Source: Bacteroidaceae bacterium (GTDB lineage Bacteria; Bacteroidota; Bacteroidia; Bacteroidales; Bacteroidaceae). From it: a stretch of DNA of 47,598 nucleotides. A program made the position numbers and the translations under genes. The DNA is taken from assembly GCA_017483765.1 (NCBI GenBank), contig JAFUVE010000059.1, forward strand, positions 1 through 47,598, given 5' to 3'. Each line of letters begins with the position of its first letter. Position 1 is the stretch's first letter. A model generated the notes under the pieces. That model did no database searches, was not told the DNA's origin, and saw only the letters and a program-made list of their open reading frames with translations. This document shows positions 37,244-45,887 of this stretch, piece after piece.

Positions 37244-38137
37244 TTACTGCCTGAGACTCTTAAGGTAATCCATGTAGGATTTGAGTTGATCGTATAGTTC
37301 TTGGTTACCCTTGCCGAGTTTTAGCTTCAGCCATTCTCGGAAGAGTAACATCCGGTTGTTACGGATGCGGTTCTTCACGGTTTTTGTTTTCGAGTAACCT
37401 TTTTTCTCGTTTTGACGTATTGCCACCTCAACCAGCTTCTTTTGATAAGAGAGCGTTGGCTTTCGCTCGAGGGTCTGATGGATGTATCGAAGGCTGGGGT
37501 TATATACCATGTTGGCTCCATGCTTCTGTTTCATCCTGTAATGGATGTCATCCTCTTCGCCGTACATGAAAACACTCTCATCGAATAGGCCGATGGATTC
37601 GAAGAGGGATTTACGGATAAAGAAACAACTTCCTGAGAAATGCATGTACTTGGGGTTGAAATAGTCCCGTCTGTTGGCGAGTGCTGTCATGATGGTGTAG
37701 ACGTAGCCATTCATCATATAGGTGCAGCTGATGGAATTATGGCTCGGTATGTTCTTCGTCAGCATTTGTTTCATGCCGTACATGCTGATATTTGGTTGAG
37801 CCTCCATGTGCTCTACGGCTGTCCTAAAGACCGGCTCTATCAGCCTGATATCGGGATTCATGATGAGGATGATTGGAGCCTCTGCCTCCTTGATTCCAAC
37901 ATTGTTTCCTTGGCCATAGCCACCGTTTCCTTTGGAATTTTTTATCAGCCGGATATTACTGGGATAGCCGGTTCTGATTTTCGAAAACATCTCATCTACG
38001 AGTTTGCTGTCGTTATCAACAACGATAATCTCGAATTCATCATGTGATAAGTCGGATTGTGAATATATAGAATCGAGACATTGGAAGATGTCTTTTTCGG
38101 AATTATAAGTTACAATTATGATGGAGAGCCTTATCAT
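37244..38137 (-). CDS. family 2 glycosyltransferase, rhamnosyltransferase-like
   Basis: A 297-residue GT-A enzyme. It has IRLSIIIVTYNSEKDIFQCLDSI at the start, VVDNDS, the GNGGYGQGNNVGIKEAEAPIILIMNPDIRL block with the acidic NPD metal site, and MHFSGSCFFIRKSLFESIGLFDE followed by MYGEEDDIHYRMKQ, a layout close to rhamnosyltransferase-type GT2 enzymes. A basic C-terminal region (about 240-297) may contact the membrane. Its start overlaps the preceding glycosyltransferase gene by 4 bp, so the two are coupled. Donor and acceptor sugars are not deducible. Confidence 0.87.
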   Translation of the reverse strand: MIRLSIIIVTYNSEKDIFQCLDSIYSQSDLSHDEFEIIVVDNDSKLVDEMFSKIRTGYPSNIRLIKNSKGNGGYGQGNNVGIKEAEAPIILIMNPDIRLIEPVFRTAVEHMEAQPNISMYGMKQMLTKNIPSHNSISCTYMMNGYVYTIMTALANRRDYFNPKYMHFSGSCFFIRKSLFESIGLFDESVFMYGEEDDIHYRMKQKHGANMVYNPSLRYIHQTLERKPTLSYQKKLVEVAIRQNEKKGYSKTKTVKNRIRNNRMLLFREWLKLKLGKGNQELYDQLKSYMDYLKSLRQ

Positions 38138-39171
38138 GCGTCATTTTTGTGTTCTCGTTCTAATTTGTTTATTTTTTTCTTGATTGCCGTGGAAGTTCTG
38201 ATAAGGAAAGGCAGAAATGCCAGTTGTCTTGCCCTCTTCCAAGGTATCAGATAATTCAGCATCTGGCAACATTTTACTTTAATGATAAACGATAAAGCTT
38301 TTTGTTTATTATATTTTCGGATGCAATTTGCCATGTCGGTGGCAAATTGCTTGTCGAGTTTTGCTCTTATGACGCTATAATATATCTTCAAGGCTCCTTC
38401 TGTGATGTCCTTGTCGTATTTGTGGCCATATTGGGCAATGATGGTGCTGAAAAACTTGTCTATGGCGTAGATATGACTTTTTTTGTGTGCATCGGAAATG
38501 ATCCCTGACGAGACTGACGATGAATTGGATACTATTCTGTAGGCATAGTCCGGACGGACCTGTGCATAGTCGTATTTTAGACCTTTGAGCAGGGCCTGGA
38601 GATTGAAGTCTGCGTCTTGAAGTGACTTGAGGTGGATGTCCCACCTGATGCCGGATTTGATGAGGCTGTCGTGGCGGTAAATATTGTTCCAGACAATAAA
38701 GGGGAGATTTCTCCGGGCGAACATCTGCAAGTCGTTGTCATAGAGTTTGTGCCCGAAAACCATTGCGTCGGAGGTTGGGTCGAGTTCACCTTCTGTCAGC
38801 CTTCCCGATGGGAAAACCATAAAGTCTAGATCTGGCCTTGACTTGATGGCTTTGACGCGGTTCTCAAGGCATGTGGGGGTGACTAGGTCGTCCGAGTCAA
38901 AGAAGATGATGAACTGTCCATGAGAATGGTCAAGACCTTTATTCCGGCAGGTCTGGGGACCTTTGGGCTCGTTGGCCTCCCGCCTTATCACTTTTACTCT
39001 GGAGTCTGACTCCTGGTAGGACTGCAGTAAGTTGAGGGTGGCCTTGTCTGAACCGTCGTCTACAGCGATAAGCTCGAATGCCTTATAGGTGTTTGAAAGG
39101 ATGCTGTCAATCATCACCTTGGTAGTGTCTGGATGATTGAAGACGGGCATGATTATGGACAATTCACACAT
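38134..39171 (-). CDS. family 2 glycosyltransferase
   Basis: A 345-residue GT-A enzyme with SIIMPVFNHPDTTKVMIDSIL, VDDGSD, a PQTCRNKGLDHSHG block and the metal motif FFDSDD, followed by a long C-terminal half with a basic, Lys-rich end. It should add a sugar to the growing repeat unit at the inner face of the membrane. It is second of three clustered leftward GT2 genes, 31 bp after the upstream one and overlapping the next by 4 bp. Confidence 0.88.
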   Translation of the reverse strand: MCELSIIMPVFNHPDTTKVMIDSILSNTYKAFELIAVDDGSDKATLNLLQSYQESDSRVKVIRREANEPKGPQTCRNKGLDHSHGQFIIFFDSDDLVTPTCLENRVKAIKSRPDLDFMVFPSGRLTEGELDPTSDAMVFGHKLYDNDLQMFARRNLPFIVWNNIYRHDSLIKSGIRWDIHLKSLQDADFNLQALLKGLKYDYAQVRPDYAYRIVSNSSSVSSGIISDAHKKSHIYAIDKFFSTIIAQYGHKYDKDITEGALKIYYSVIRAKLDKQFATDMANCIRKYNKQKALSFIIKVKCCQMLNYLIPWKRARQLAFLPFLIRTSTAIKKKINKLEREHKNDA

Positions 39172-39202
39172 ATTATCACAATGTCTGGCTATGCAGGAAT
39201 TA

Positions 39203-40018
39203 CTATTTCTTTTTCTTCTTTCCTCCCAGCTTCTTCAGCAGCTTCATCGAGTGGTATTTGATGCGCATCTGCTTGGCCAGGTAGCTGGGCATGAAGCAGA
39301 AATAGAGGTAGGAGTAGGCTTTGAACTTGGAGTAGCCGAAGATGCTTTGGTAGACCTCGGCGTTGTATTTGATCAGCGTGTGCTTGCTCCGCGAGATGCT
39401 GTTGTCCAGGATGCGGTAGTAGGCCAGCTCGCCGGTGATGCCGTAGGCTATCTTGCATTTCTTCAGAATGTTCAGGAACATCGCCCAGTCTTGACGCTTG
39501 CGGATGGGGGGCATATAGAACTTGCCGAACTTCGTCGTGTCGTAGATGCCGGTGAGGCAGCCAATCTTGTTGTCGTGCTTCATGTCCTTCAGCGTCAGCG
39601 TGGGGGGCACTTTCACCACGCCCGTCAGTTCCGACTGCTCATTGCAGGTGTAGTAGCTGCTGTAGCACAGGCAGCAGTCTTTCTCCTGCATGAAGGACAG
39701 CTGACGTTCCAGCTTTTCCGGTGCCCAGCAGTCGTCGCTGTCGCAGAAGGCGATATAGCGGCCACGGGCGTGCTTGATGGAGTTGTTGCGGCAGTAGCCG
39801 GCTCCTGAGTTCTGATAGAGGAAGAATATCTTGATTTTTTTGTGTTCTGCTGCGTAGCGCTGAAGGATGGCGCGCGTGTTGTCGCTCGAGTTGTCATCTG
39901 TGATAATTAGCTCCCAGTTCGGATAGGTCTGGCTGAGGATGCTTTCTATGCTTTCCTCAACGAACTTCTCCGAATTGTATGTCGGCATGATGATGGATAC
40001 GAGCTCTTCTTTGATCAT
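39203..40018 (-). CDS. family 2 glycosyltransferase
   Basis: A 271-residue GT-A enzyme with VSIIMPTYNSEKFVEESIESILSQTYPNWELIITDDNSSDNT, GAGYCRNNSIKHARGRYIAF and the metal-binding CDSDD motif. RKRQDWAMFL near residue 170 corresponds to the ED/QD acceptor-binding region of small GT2 enzymes. The C-terminus ends in GGKKKKK, a basic tail that may hold it at the membrane. It lies 15 bp after the small lipoprotein gene and 31 bp before the next GT2. Confidence 0.9.
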   Translation of the reverse strand: MIKEELVSIIMPTYNSEKFVEESIESILSQTYPNWELIITDDNSSDNTRAILQRYAAEHKKIKIFFLYQNSGAGYCRNNSIKHARGRYIAFCDSDDCWAPEKLERQLSFMQEKDCCLCYSSYYTCNEQSELTGVVKVPPTLTLKDMKHDNKIGCLTGIYDTTKFGKFYMPPIRKRQDWAMFLNILKKCKIAYGITGELAYYRILDNSISRSKHTLIKYNAEVYQSIFGYSKFKAYSYLYFCFMPSYLAKQMRIKYHSMKLLKKLGGKKKKK

Positions 40019-40033
40019 GTGGGTTTGTCTGCT

Positions 40034-40477
40034 TTAGAATTTCTTGAAACTGAGGCGTAACTCCTCGGTGCTGAGCGTCATCACACGGTGGGTGAGGTGA
40101 TCGACTTTGAAGGTCTCCGGCTGGTGATTGATGCCGTAAGGACTGAGAACTGACGGGTCGTCCACGTCCACATTCCCGTTGGTACGGTCGTAGCGCTGCC
40201 CTTCAGAGAGTATGAGGGTTCCTTCGGAACGCTGGAACCGGAAGACGTACTCGCGGTTCGTCGGGTCGTTGTTGTCGCGCACCGTCAGCAGGTCTTTCTG
40301 GACGGACCAGAATATGCTGGCGTCTTTCAGATTGTTGACGCCGCCGGTAGTGAGCGAGTCGATGGTGGTGAGCTTCCAGTAGCCGTCGAGCGCACCGTTA
40401 TGCGATGTGTCCATCGAACAACTGGCCAGCACAACCGTTACCATTACAACGGCCAAATATGTCAGTTTATTATTCAT
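40034..40477 (-). CDS. small lipocalin-like lipoprotein
   Basis: A 147-residue lipoprotein (lipobox LASC, Cys20). The mature part begins NGALDGYWKLTTIDSL, the GxW opening typical of small lipocalin-like beta-barrels in Bacteroidales, and continues in short beta strands (YVFRFQRSEGTLILSEG). No catalytic residues are recognised. It sits between the methyltransferase and glycosyltransferase genes within the capsule operon, so it may bind or help place an envelope component; function is otherwise unknown. Confidence 0.7.
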   Translation of the reverse strand: MNNKLTYLAVVMVTVVLASCSMDTSHNGALDGYWKLTTIDSLTTGGVNNLKDASIFWSVQKDLLTVRDNNDPTNREYVFRFQRSEGTLILSEGQRYDRTNGNVDVDDPSVLSPYGINHQPETFKVDHLTHRVMTLSTEELRLSFKKF

Positions 40478-40534
40478 GTTTCAAAATTAGTCATTTTTTT
40501 TCACTTATCCAAATTCTTTTTTCACTATTCACTT

Positions 40535-41431
40535 TCATGTTTTCTTCTTCATCCACTTCTTCAGTTTCGCCTTGAACTGCGGCGACACCCAGCGCATCAT
40601 ATGTTGCACGATGATGTAAAACCGCCGTTTCGTGTGGTATTTCATCGCGAATCCGAAGCTGTTGAAAACCTCCGCGGTCTGGGCCTGCAGTTCACACACC
40701 TCACGCAGGTTCTTGCTGTCGTCATAGAGCGAGGTCGGCACGTCTCCGGTCTTCGTGATGACAGCGATGACCTCGCCGATGTCGGAGGTCGTCACTTCAA
40801 TCTTGGAGAATCCATCCAGCATCCGGTTGATGTTGTGCCGTTCTGACTTGTTCCAGATGGTCAGCTCGCCGTTTTCCGTGTCTATGTTATATTGGTGGAA
40901 TCCGCGGTAGTTCTCGCGTTCTGCCTCGTTGGGGAAGTGCTTCAGGTAGAGTATCCCGCCCTGTGCCAGACAACGCATACATTCCACGATGCCCTGAACG
41001 GGCTGGCGACTGTGGTCCAGCGCATTCTGCACGTGGATGAACGCCACGTCGCCTTCGGGATAGAAGGCCGAAAGCTGCTCGATGGCGCCGAATTCCACGA
41101 GTGGAAAATGCTGTGGGCGTGTCTTGCGGATCACCTTGTTGTAGTAAGCGGCGAGTGGATCGATGCAGTGGAGGTCTATCTCTTTCCCGTGGGCCAGGTT
41201 GCCTGTGCAGAAACTGGCGCCTGCTCCCACATCGAGCACTTTGGGGCGGCTCCCATGTGTCTGCTCCCATTCGTCAAGAAAACTCACGATATCGAAGTTT
41301 TTCAGCATGATCTCACGCCCATAACGACTCCAGGCATAGAGCCCCTTACGGGCACGCTTCACGCCGAACTGACTTCGCCAGAAAGCCTCTTCGTAGGCGA
41401 TGCCTAATATCCGTTCTTTCAGTGAGTTCAT
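40535..41431 (-). CDS. class I SAM-dependent methyltransferase
   Basis: A 298-residue protein. The Rossmann motif I is VLDVGAGASF (65-74), an acidic residue ending strand 2 is D91 in HCIDPLAA, and VAFIHVQNALDHSRQPVQGI and GGILYLKHFPNE match later family motifs. It probably methylates a sugar or terminal group of the polysaccharide. The ATG at 41431 overlaps the Wzi stop codon (ATGA), so translation is coupled; a 39-codon upstream extension, arginine-rich and read out of the Wzi gene, is rejected. The basic C-terminus (KAKLKKWMKKK) suggests membrane contact. Confidence 0.82.
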   Translation of the reverse strand: MNSLKERILGIAYEEAFWRSQFGVKRARKGLYAWSRYGREIMLKNFDIVSFLDEWEQTHGSRPKVLDVGAGASFCTGNLAHGKEIDLHCIDPLAAYYNKVIRKTRPQHFPLVEFGAIEQLSAFYPEGDVAFIHVQNALDHSRQPVQGIVECMRCLAQGGILYLKHFPNEAERENYRGFHQYNIDTENGELTIWNKSERHNINRMLDGFSKIEVTTSDIGEVIAVITKTGDVPTSLYDDSKNLREVCELQAQTAEVFNSFGFAMKYHTKRRFYIIVQHMMRWVSPQFKAKLKKWMKKKT

Positions 41432-43020
41432 TTCTTCCTCCGTTTTCCGCCTGTCAGCAGTCCTTGCTTCCTGACGGCTACGTTCAGACCGAAGTTGTCG
41501 CCGATGATGTCGCCGATGTCGAGGCCTATACCCACCGTGGCGGACCACCCGCGCAGCTTGGGGTTGAGCGGCTGGTAGGTGCCTTCAGCGAGGAAGTTCA
41601 GCTGGTGCTCCTTCTGGGAGAACGGTTTCCGGTAGGTGCCGAGGCCTTCCTCCCATGTGCCGAGCAGGCGGTAGCTGATTTCCTTGGTGGGCTGGCCGCC
41701 GATGCCGATGTGGAAGGCCATGAACCGGTTGTTCATGAAGCTCACCTCACCGTTTTCGTTGAAGATGGGGGAGTAGAACAGGGGATTGCCGATGGCCTCG
41801 CCCCAGTGCTCCCAGCCGGGATAGATATGGTGGTTGTAGTAGTTGTCGTTTCCGCCGATGTGGTCGGACCGCCCTTTGTTGTGGTCGTGGTAGACGGGGC
41901 CGCTCTGGTATTTCGTGTAGAGATACTCCACGACGAGATTCCTGAACCATGTGCCGTCCTTCTGTTCATATTCCAGTCCCAGAAGCATGTCCTTGAAGTC
42001 GTAAAGCAAATATTTCCGTCGACTTTTCGAATTCCAGTTCTCGCCGCTCCCGTAGCCGTCGTAGTCCACTTGGAACATGCCCGACTGGTCCTCGAAGTAT
42101 TTCTCGAAGTAGATGGCGCCCCGCCAGTATTTTTTGTTGCAGTTCAGCCGGAAGAGGTAGCTGCCCAGGTTGTTGCCCTCGGTGTTTTCGAAGGCGGTAC
42201 CCTGTTCCTGCACCTCGCCGCCACCGGGCACAAACGCATGCCAGAAGGCGGAGAAGCCCTTGCTGTTCTTGATTTTGTTCATGCCTCCTTCGTTGTTCGG
42301 CGTGTAAGTGGTGCCTCCGAACTGGCAGGCCATCTGCAGACCGGCCTCAAACGACAGCGGGTAGTCGTAGTCATCGTTCTGGATGCGCAGATAGCCGGCC
42401 TTGCTGTGGAAGAGGGCGTTGTCGGTATAGCGGTGGGTGCGGTGAGTGAAGTCGTGCTGCCAGTTCTTGTCGGTCATCATGCCGTAGGCGATATGGCCTT
42501 TCAGCTGAAGCCATCCTTTGGTGTAGGGGATAGTCCACCAGTCTTTCAGCTCCAGACGCACCTGAGGAACGGGCCTTGCGTTTATGCCGTGGGTCAGACC
42601 GCCACTGCTGAAACGGCCGTCTTTCATCTCCAGCGGCTGCTCTTTGGCTCCGATGGTCAGCAAGCCTTTCTTCCAGGCAATGTCGGCGTAGAGCTGTTGG
42701 ATGATGAGGGTGGATGCGTGGTTAGCTGCCACTGCGATGTCGGCTCCGTAGCCATAGCGCCACTGATAGAGCGAGTCGGCGCTGTAGGGGCGGAACACGC
42801 CGCCACGAAGGTAGCCCGAGTTCGTCTCGCCCGAGGCGATGCCATGGCGGTTAGAGTGCAGCCACAGGGCTGAATGGTCACCACCGCCCACGGTCCCGCT
42901 CAGCGTCGCGTCGTAGCTTATGTCGCTGAACAGGCGGCTGTCAACGCTGTCGCGAAGCGCCTGGCCGCGCATGCCGCTGGTCAGCAGGGATAGGGTAGCA
43001 AATAGTATAAATTTTCTCAT
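41428..43020 (-). CDS. capsule assembly Wzi family protein
   Basis: A 530-residue outer-membrane protein with a signal peptide (about 1-20, ending RGQA) and an amphipathic beta-barrel pattern throughout. Landmarks include SALWLHSNRHGIASGETNSGYLRGG, the segment WKKGLLTIGAKEQPLEM, and C-terminal strands near ATVGIGLDIGDIIGDNFGLNVAVRKQG. Wzi proteins act as outer-membrane lectins that anchor capsule at the cell surface. It follows yraN after a 69-bp spacer containing a CCGG-type 9-bp repeat and is the first envelope gene of the leftward arm of the locus. Confidence 0.88.
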   Translation of the reverse strand: MRKFILFATLSLLTSGMRGQALRDSVDSRLFSDISYDATLSGTVGGGDHSALWLHSNRHGIASGETNSGYLRGGVFRPYSADSLYQWRYGYGADIAVAANHASTLIIQQLYADIAWKKGLLTIGAKEQPLEMKDGRFSSGGLTHGINARPVPQVRLELKDWWTIPYTKGWLQLKGHIAYGMMTDKNWQHDFTHRTHRYTDNALFHSKAGYLRIQNDDYDYPLSFEAGLQMACQFGGTTYTPNNEGGMNKIKNSKGFSAFWHAFVPGGGEVQEQGTAFENTEGNNLGSYLFRLNCNKKYWRGAIYFEKYFEDQSGMFQVDYDGYGSGENWNSKSRRKYLLYDFKDMLLGLEYEQKDGTWFRNLVVEYLYTKYQSGPVYHDHNKGRSDHIGGNDNYYNHHIYPGWEHWGEAIGNPLFYSPIFNENGEVSFMNNRFMAFHIGIGGQPTKEISYRLLGTWEEGLGTYRKPFSQKEHQLNFLAEGTYQPLNPKLRGWSATVGIGLDIGDIIGDNFGLNVAVRKQGLLTGGKRRKK

Positions 43021-43041
43021 ATATGCAGCGCGTTATTTGGT

Positions 43042-43089
43042 GTTCGGAGATTCCGGATTTTCCGGCCTTTCCGGTTTTTCCGGATTTTC
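43042..43089. repeat. 9-bp-period TTCCGG repeat
   Basis: TTCCGGATT, TTCCGGCCT, TTCCGGTTT and TTCCGGATT (43051-43086) stand in exact 9-bp register after a degenerate GTTCGGAGA. It occupies most of the 69-bp spacer between yraN and wzi. Confidence 0.9.
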
Positions 43090-43488
43090 TCAGCTTTTCT
43101 TCTTTCTCCGGCTGGAATAGCCGTAGTCGGTCATGTTGTTGTGGACATCGGGAATCAGGTGAAGGTCGTAGTCCGTCTCGGATCGGAACACGATGCCTAT
43201 CGCGTCGATATGCGTGTCGTAGGTGTAGCCGTAAAAGCGTTTGTATTGCAGTGCGGCACGTCCCACGTGGCGGATCTTCTCCATGTTCACGGCCTGAAGC
43301 GGGTCGGCGAAGGTGGTGGTGCGGGTCTTCACTTCCACGAAGTGCAGGGCATTGTCCTTGAACGCCACGATGTCTATCTCGCACCCTCCTTTCAGTCGCC
43401 AGTTGCGGTGGAGCAGACGGTAGCCCGAATGCATCAGATAGTTCGCGGCGAGTTCCTCGCCTATTTCACCCAGCTCCTTGTTTGTCAT
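43090..43488 (-). CDS. yraN: YraN family (UPF0102) endonuclease-like protein
   Basis: A 132-residue protein of the YraN family with a restriction-endonuclease-like core: GExxAxxYLxxxGYRLLHRNWR at the N-terminus, then E37-I-D39 in GCEIDIVAF and E52-V-K54 in FVEVKTRT, the acidic/lysine set typical of PD-(D/E)XK nucleases. The family is widespread and its biological role is not firmly known. It starts a leftward unit; a promoter-like pair lies at 43575-43606. The capsule gene wzi follows after 69 bp, but functional linkage is not implied. Confidence 0.9.
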   Translation of the reverse strand: MTNKELGEIGEELAANYLMHSGYRLLHRNWRLKGGCEIDIVAFKDNALHFVEVKTRTTTFADPLQAVNMEKIRHVGRAALQYKRFYGYTYDTHIDAIGIVFRSETDYDLHLIPDVHNNMTDYGYSSRRKKKS

Positions 43489-43574
43489 GACGTTCTAAAA
43501 TAGTTGTTAATCTCTTTTATTTCTACTTCAGAAACTTGAGAAATATAATAAAATAACCAAATAAATAGTTAATT

Positions 43575-43606
43575 GCAAATGTCAATTTGTTCGTCACCTT
43601 TGCAAA
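43575..43606 (-). promoter_or_regulatory. possible yraN promoter
   Basis: On the minus strand TTTG (43606-43603), a 19-nt spacer and GACATTTGC (43583-43575) resemble the consensus with one mismatch in the -7 element. The leader would be about 80 nt. Confidence 0.45.
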
Positions 43607-43639
43607 TGGCCAAATAACTAAATATCCAATTAAATCGGA

Positions 43640-43790
43640 AAACTTTGGAGCAGCGAACACAGAGCCAAGCTTGCTTGAGCTATGTTGAAATCTCCGTTTG
43701 AGCCAAATGAACAAAGCAGAACTTGTTCTAGCTTTGTCATGGCGTAGGAGATTCGATGTAATCAGTCGTGACAAAGTTCATGAAATAAAT
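43640..43790. repeat. folded, repeat-like intergenic element
   Basis: AATCTCC (43689-43695) and GGAGATT (43747-43753) enclose a near-perfect hairpin, ACAAAGCAGAAC (43711-43722) with GTTCTAGCTTTGT (43725-43737). The nested symmetry and the unusually conserved-looking sequence suggest a dispersed palindromic repeat rather than ordinary spacer. Confidence 0.5.
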
Positions 43791-43809
43791 AGTCAATCGT
43801 AAATAATAA

Positions 43810-43852
43810 AAATCCCTTTCCCAACCTTTCATAAGGCAGGGGAAAGGGATTT
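43810..43852 (-). terminator. rny operon terminator
   Basis: AAATCCCTTTCCC (43810-43822) pairs perfectly with GGGAAAGGGATTT (43840-43852), a 13-bp stem with a 17-nt loop, starting 9 bp past the rny stop. The minus-strand product ends in a T-rich run. Confidence 0.85.
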
Positions 43853-43861
43853 ATTTGCTAT

Positions 43862-45400
43862 TTACTTGGCGAAGCTGATAGCTCGTGTCTCGCGGATGAC
43901 GGTGATCTTCACCTGTCCAGGATAGGTCATCTCGTCCTGAATCTTCTTGGCGATTTCTGCGCTCAGTGTCTCGGTCTCGGCGTCGCTGATCTTGTCGGCA
44001 CCGACAATCACGCGCAGTTCGCGGCCTGCCTGGATGGCATAGGTCTTGGTCACGCCCGGATAGGAGAGGGCAAGCTGCTCAAGGTCGTTCAGACGTTTGA
44101 TGTAGGCCTCCACGATTTCGCGGCGTGCTCCCGGACGGGCACCGCTGATGGCGTCGCACACCTGGACAATCGGTGCCAGCAAAGTGGTCATCTCGGTCTC
44201 GTCGTGGTGGGCTGCGATGGCGTTCACGATATCGGGTTTCTCCTTGAATTTCTCAGCCAGCTTGGCACCATAGGTGGCGTGCGGCATCTCAGGCTCCTCG
44301 TCTGGCACCTTGCCGATGTCATGCAGCAGGCCGGCACGGCGTGCCTTCTTCGGGTTCAACCCCAGCTCGCTGGCCATCACGGCGCACAGGTTCGCGGTCT
44401 CGCGGGAGTGCTGAAGCAGGTTCTGGCCGTAGCTCGAGCGGTATTTCATCTTGCCTATCATGCGGATAAGCTCTGGATGGAGTCCGTGGATACCGAGGTC
44501 GATGGCGGTGCGCTTGCCGGTCTCGATGATCTCTTCCTCCACTTGCTTCTTCACCTTGGCCACCACTTCCTCGATGCGGGCGGGGTGGATGCGGCCGTCG
44601 GCCACAAGTTGATGAAGGGCCAGACGGCATATCTCGCGGCGGACGGGGTCGAAGGCGGAAATCACAATGGCTTCAGGGGTGTCGTCCACCACGATCTCAA
44701 CGCCTGTGGCGGCCTCAAGCGCGCGGATGTTGCGACCCTCGCGGCCGATCACGCGGCCTTTCACCTCGTCGGAGTCGATATGGAACACGGAGACGGAGTT
44801 CTCGATGGCAGTCTCTGTGGCCACGCGCTGGATGCTCTGAATCACGATGCGTTTTGCCTCCTTCGTCGCGGTCATCTTGGCGTCGTCCACGATCTCGTTG
44901 ATATACTGCATCGCGTTGGTGCGGGCCTCGTCCTTCATGCTCTCCACAAGCTGATTCTTGGCCTCCTCAGCAGTCAGACCGCTGATGGTTTCCAGTTTCG
45001 TACGCTCCTGGGCCACCATCTTGTCCAGCTCGCCCTTCTTGCTGTTGTAGCTCTGGATCTGCTTCTCAAGGTTGGCTTTCAGAGTGTCGTTTTCGGCCTT
45101 CTTCTTCTGAAGCTCCTCGTGGCGCTGGGTCAGCGACAGCTCGCGCTGCTTCAGCTTGTTCTCGTGCTGCTGAAGCTTCTGGTTGCGCTGGGCAACCTCC
45201 TTCTCCAGCTCTGACTTCTTGTTCAGAAATTTTTCCTTCACTTCCAGCAGCTTATCCTTTTTTATGTTTTCGGCCTTCGTCTCGGCCTCTTTCATCATTT
45301 CTTGATATTTCTGCTTAATCACATACCTGAAGAGGATGTAGCCCAAGGCCAGACCTACAATCAGGCAAACCAATGCGATAACAATCGTCAATGCATCCAT
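43862..45400 (-). CDS. rny: ribonuclease Y
   Basis: A 512-residue membrane-anchored endoribonuclease that starts mRNA decay. It has one N-terminal transmembrane helix (about 4-26), a long charged coiled coil (about 30-190), a KH domain (about 200-270; [27 protein letters not shown]) and an HD phosphohydrolase domain with [11 protein letters not shown] (H and D near residue 360) and IAAHHDE. Length matches the family norm of about 520. It is the last gene of the operon with zapA and is followed at once by a strong terminator. A 146-bp structured spacer separates it from zapA. Confidence 0.97.
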   Translation of the reverse strand: MDALTIVIALVCLIVGLALGYILFRYVIKQKYQEMMKEAETKAENIKKDKLLEVKEKFLNKKSELEKEVAQRNQKLQQHENKLKQRELSLTQRHEELQKKKAENDTLKANLEKQIQSYNSKKGELDKMVAQERTKLETISGLTAEEAKNQLVESMKDEARTNAMQYINEIVDDAKMTATKEAKRIVIQSIQRVATETAIENSVSVFHIDSDEVKGRVIGREGRNIRALEAATGVEIVVDDTPEAIVISAFDPVRREICRLALHQLVADGRIHPARIEEVVAKVKKQVEEEIIETGKRTAIDLGIHGLHPELIRMIGKMKYRSSYGQNLLQHSRETANLCAVMASELGLNPKKARRAGLLHDIGKVPDEEPEMPHATYGAKLAEKFKEKPDIVNAIAAHHDETEMTTLLAPIVQVCDAISGARPGARREIVEAYIKRLNDLEQLALSYPGVTKTYAIQAGRELRVIVGADKISDAETETLSAEIAKKIQDEMTYPGQVKITVIRETRAISFAK

Positions 45401-45546
45401 TTTTATAAGAATTAGTTGTTAATATTTAAAGTGTTATAAAATAAATTACGCACAATAACCACATCCGTCTCAAGGCGGAAGAGTCAATGTGCGTGAAATG
45501 TTTTTTCCGATAATTGATGCGGGAATAACTCCTACAATCCAGGCTT
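45401..45546 (-). ncRNA. structured zapA-rny spacer RNA, possible 6S RNA
   Basis: In this 146-nt spacer ACGCACA (45448-45454) and TGTGCGT (45488-45494) form an outer stem around an inner hairpin, CCGTC/GGCGG with a TCAA tetraloop (45465-45478). Read leftward the core is GCCTTGAGACGGATGTGG followed by an AU-rich tail. In other bacteria the 6S RNA gene lies beside zapA, so an ssrS-like RNA is plausible here, but I cannot trace the full 6S fold and saw no dedicated promoter. An rny leader element is the alternative. Confidence 0.4.
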
Positions 45547-45840
45547 TTATTCGCCCAACGCGTCGGCTATTTCCTTGCTGAGCTCAGAGATGGATTTCTT
45601 GTAGGGCTCAACACTCGTGTTGTTGGATATGCTCACGCCTTTCGTGGCAAGCTCCAACATGACGATGGCTGTATAGTATTTCTCGGAAGGAACAGTAGGG
45701 TATTTCTGCTTTACGCTCAGTATACGCTTGTTGATATGCGAGGCGGCGTCACGATAGAGTTTCTCTTCGTCGGCACTGCCCACGGCCATGGGGAGTTCCA
45801 CGCCGTCTATGCGTATGCGTATTTTCTGTCTCTGTTCCAT
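45547..45840 (-). CDS. zapA: cell division protein ZapA
   Basis: A 97-residue cytosolic protein that binds and bundles FtsZ protofilaments at the division ring. The N-terminal globular part begins IRIRIDGVELPMAVGSADEEKLYRDAASHINKRI, the typical ZapA opening, and is followed by a helical, coiled-coil-prone C-terminus. Size matches the family. It lies 47 bp after the coiled-coil protein gene and upstream of rny, the usual Bacteroidales arrangement. Confidence 0.93.
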   Translation of the reverse strand: MEQRQKIRIRIDGVELPMAVGSADEEKLYRDAASHINKRILSVKQKYPTVPSEKYYTAIVMLELATKGVSISNNTSVEPYKKSISELSKEIADALGE

Positions 45841-45887
45841 AGGAGTATGGCTTTGAAGGGTGAGTGTGAAAACGAAAAACTATCCCG

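Larger units (their letters stand above)
43489..43861. other. spacer between rny and yraN
   Basis: This 373-bp stretch carries a promoter-like pair for yraN, AT-rich 7-bp-type repeat traces (43540-43565 and 43783-43808), a folded repeat-like element (43640-43790) and the rny terminator (43810-43852). An 83-codon leftward frame at 43523-43774 is discussed as rejected. Confidence 0.6.

Noticed and set aside
41422-42873. 483-codon rightward open frame opposite the Wzi gene
   Set aside because: Antisense shadow of a strongly supported outer-membrane protein gene; Val/Ala-rich low-information sequence without motifs.
43523-43774. 83-codon leftward frame with a hydrophobic C-terminus
   Set aside because: It coincides with a palindromic repeat-like element and AT-rich repeat traces; its sequence follows the repeat structure rather than protein constraints.
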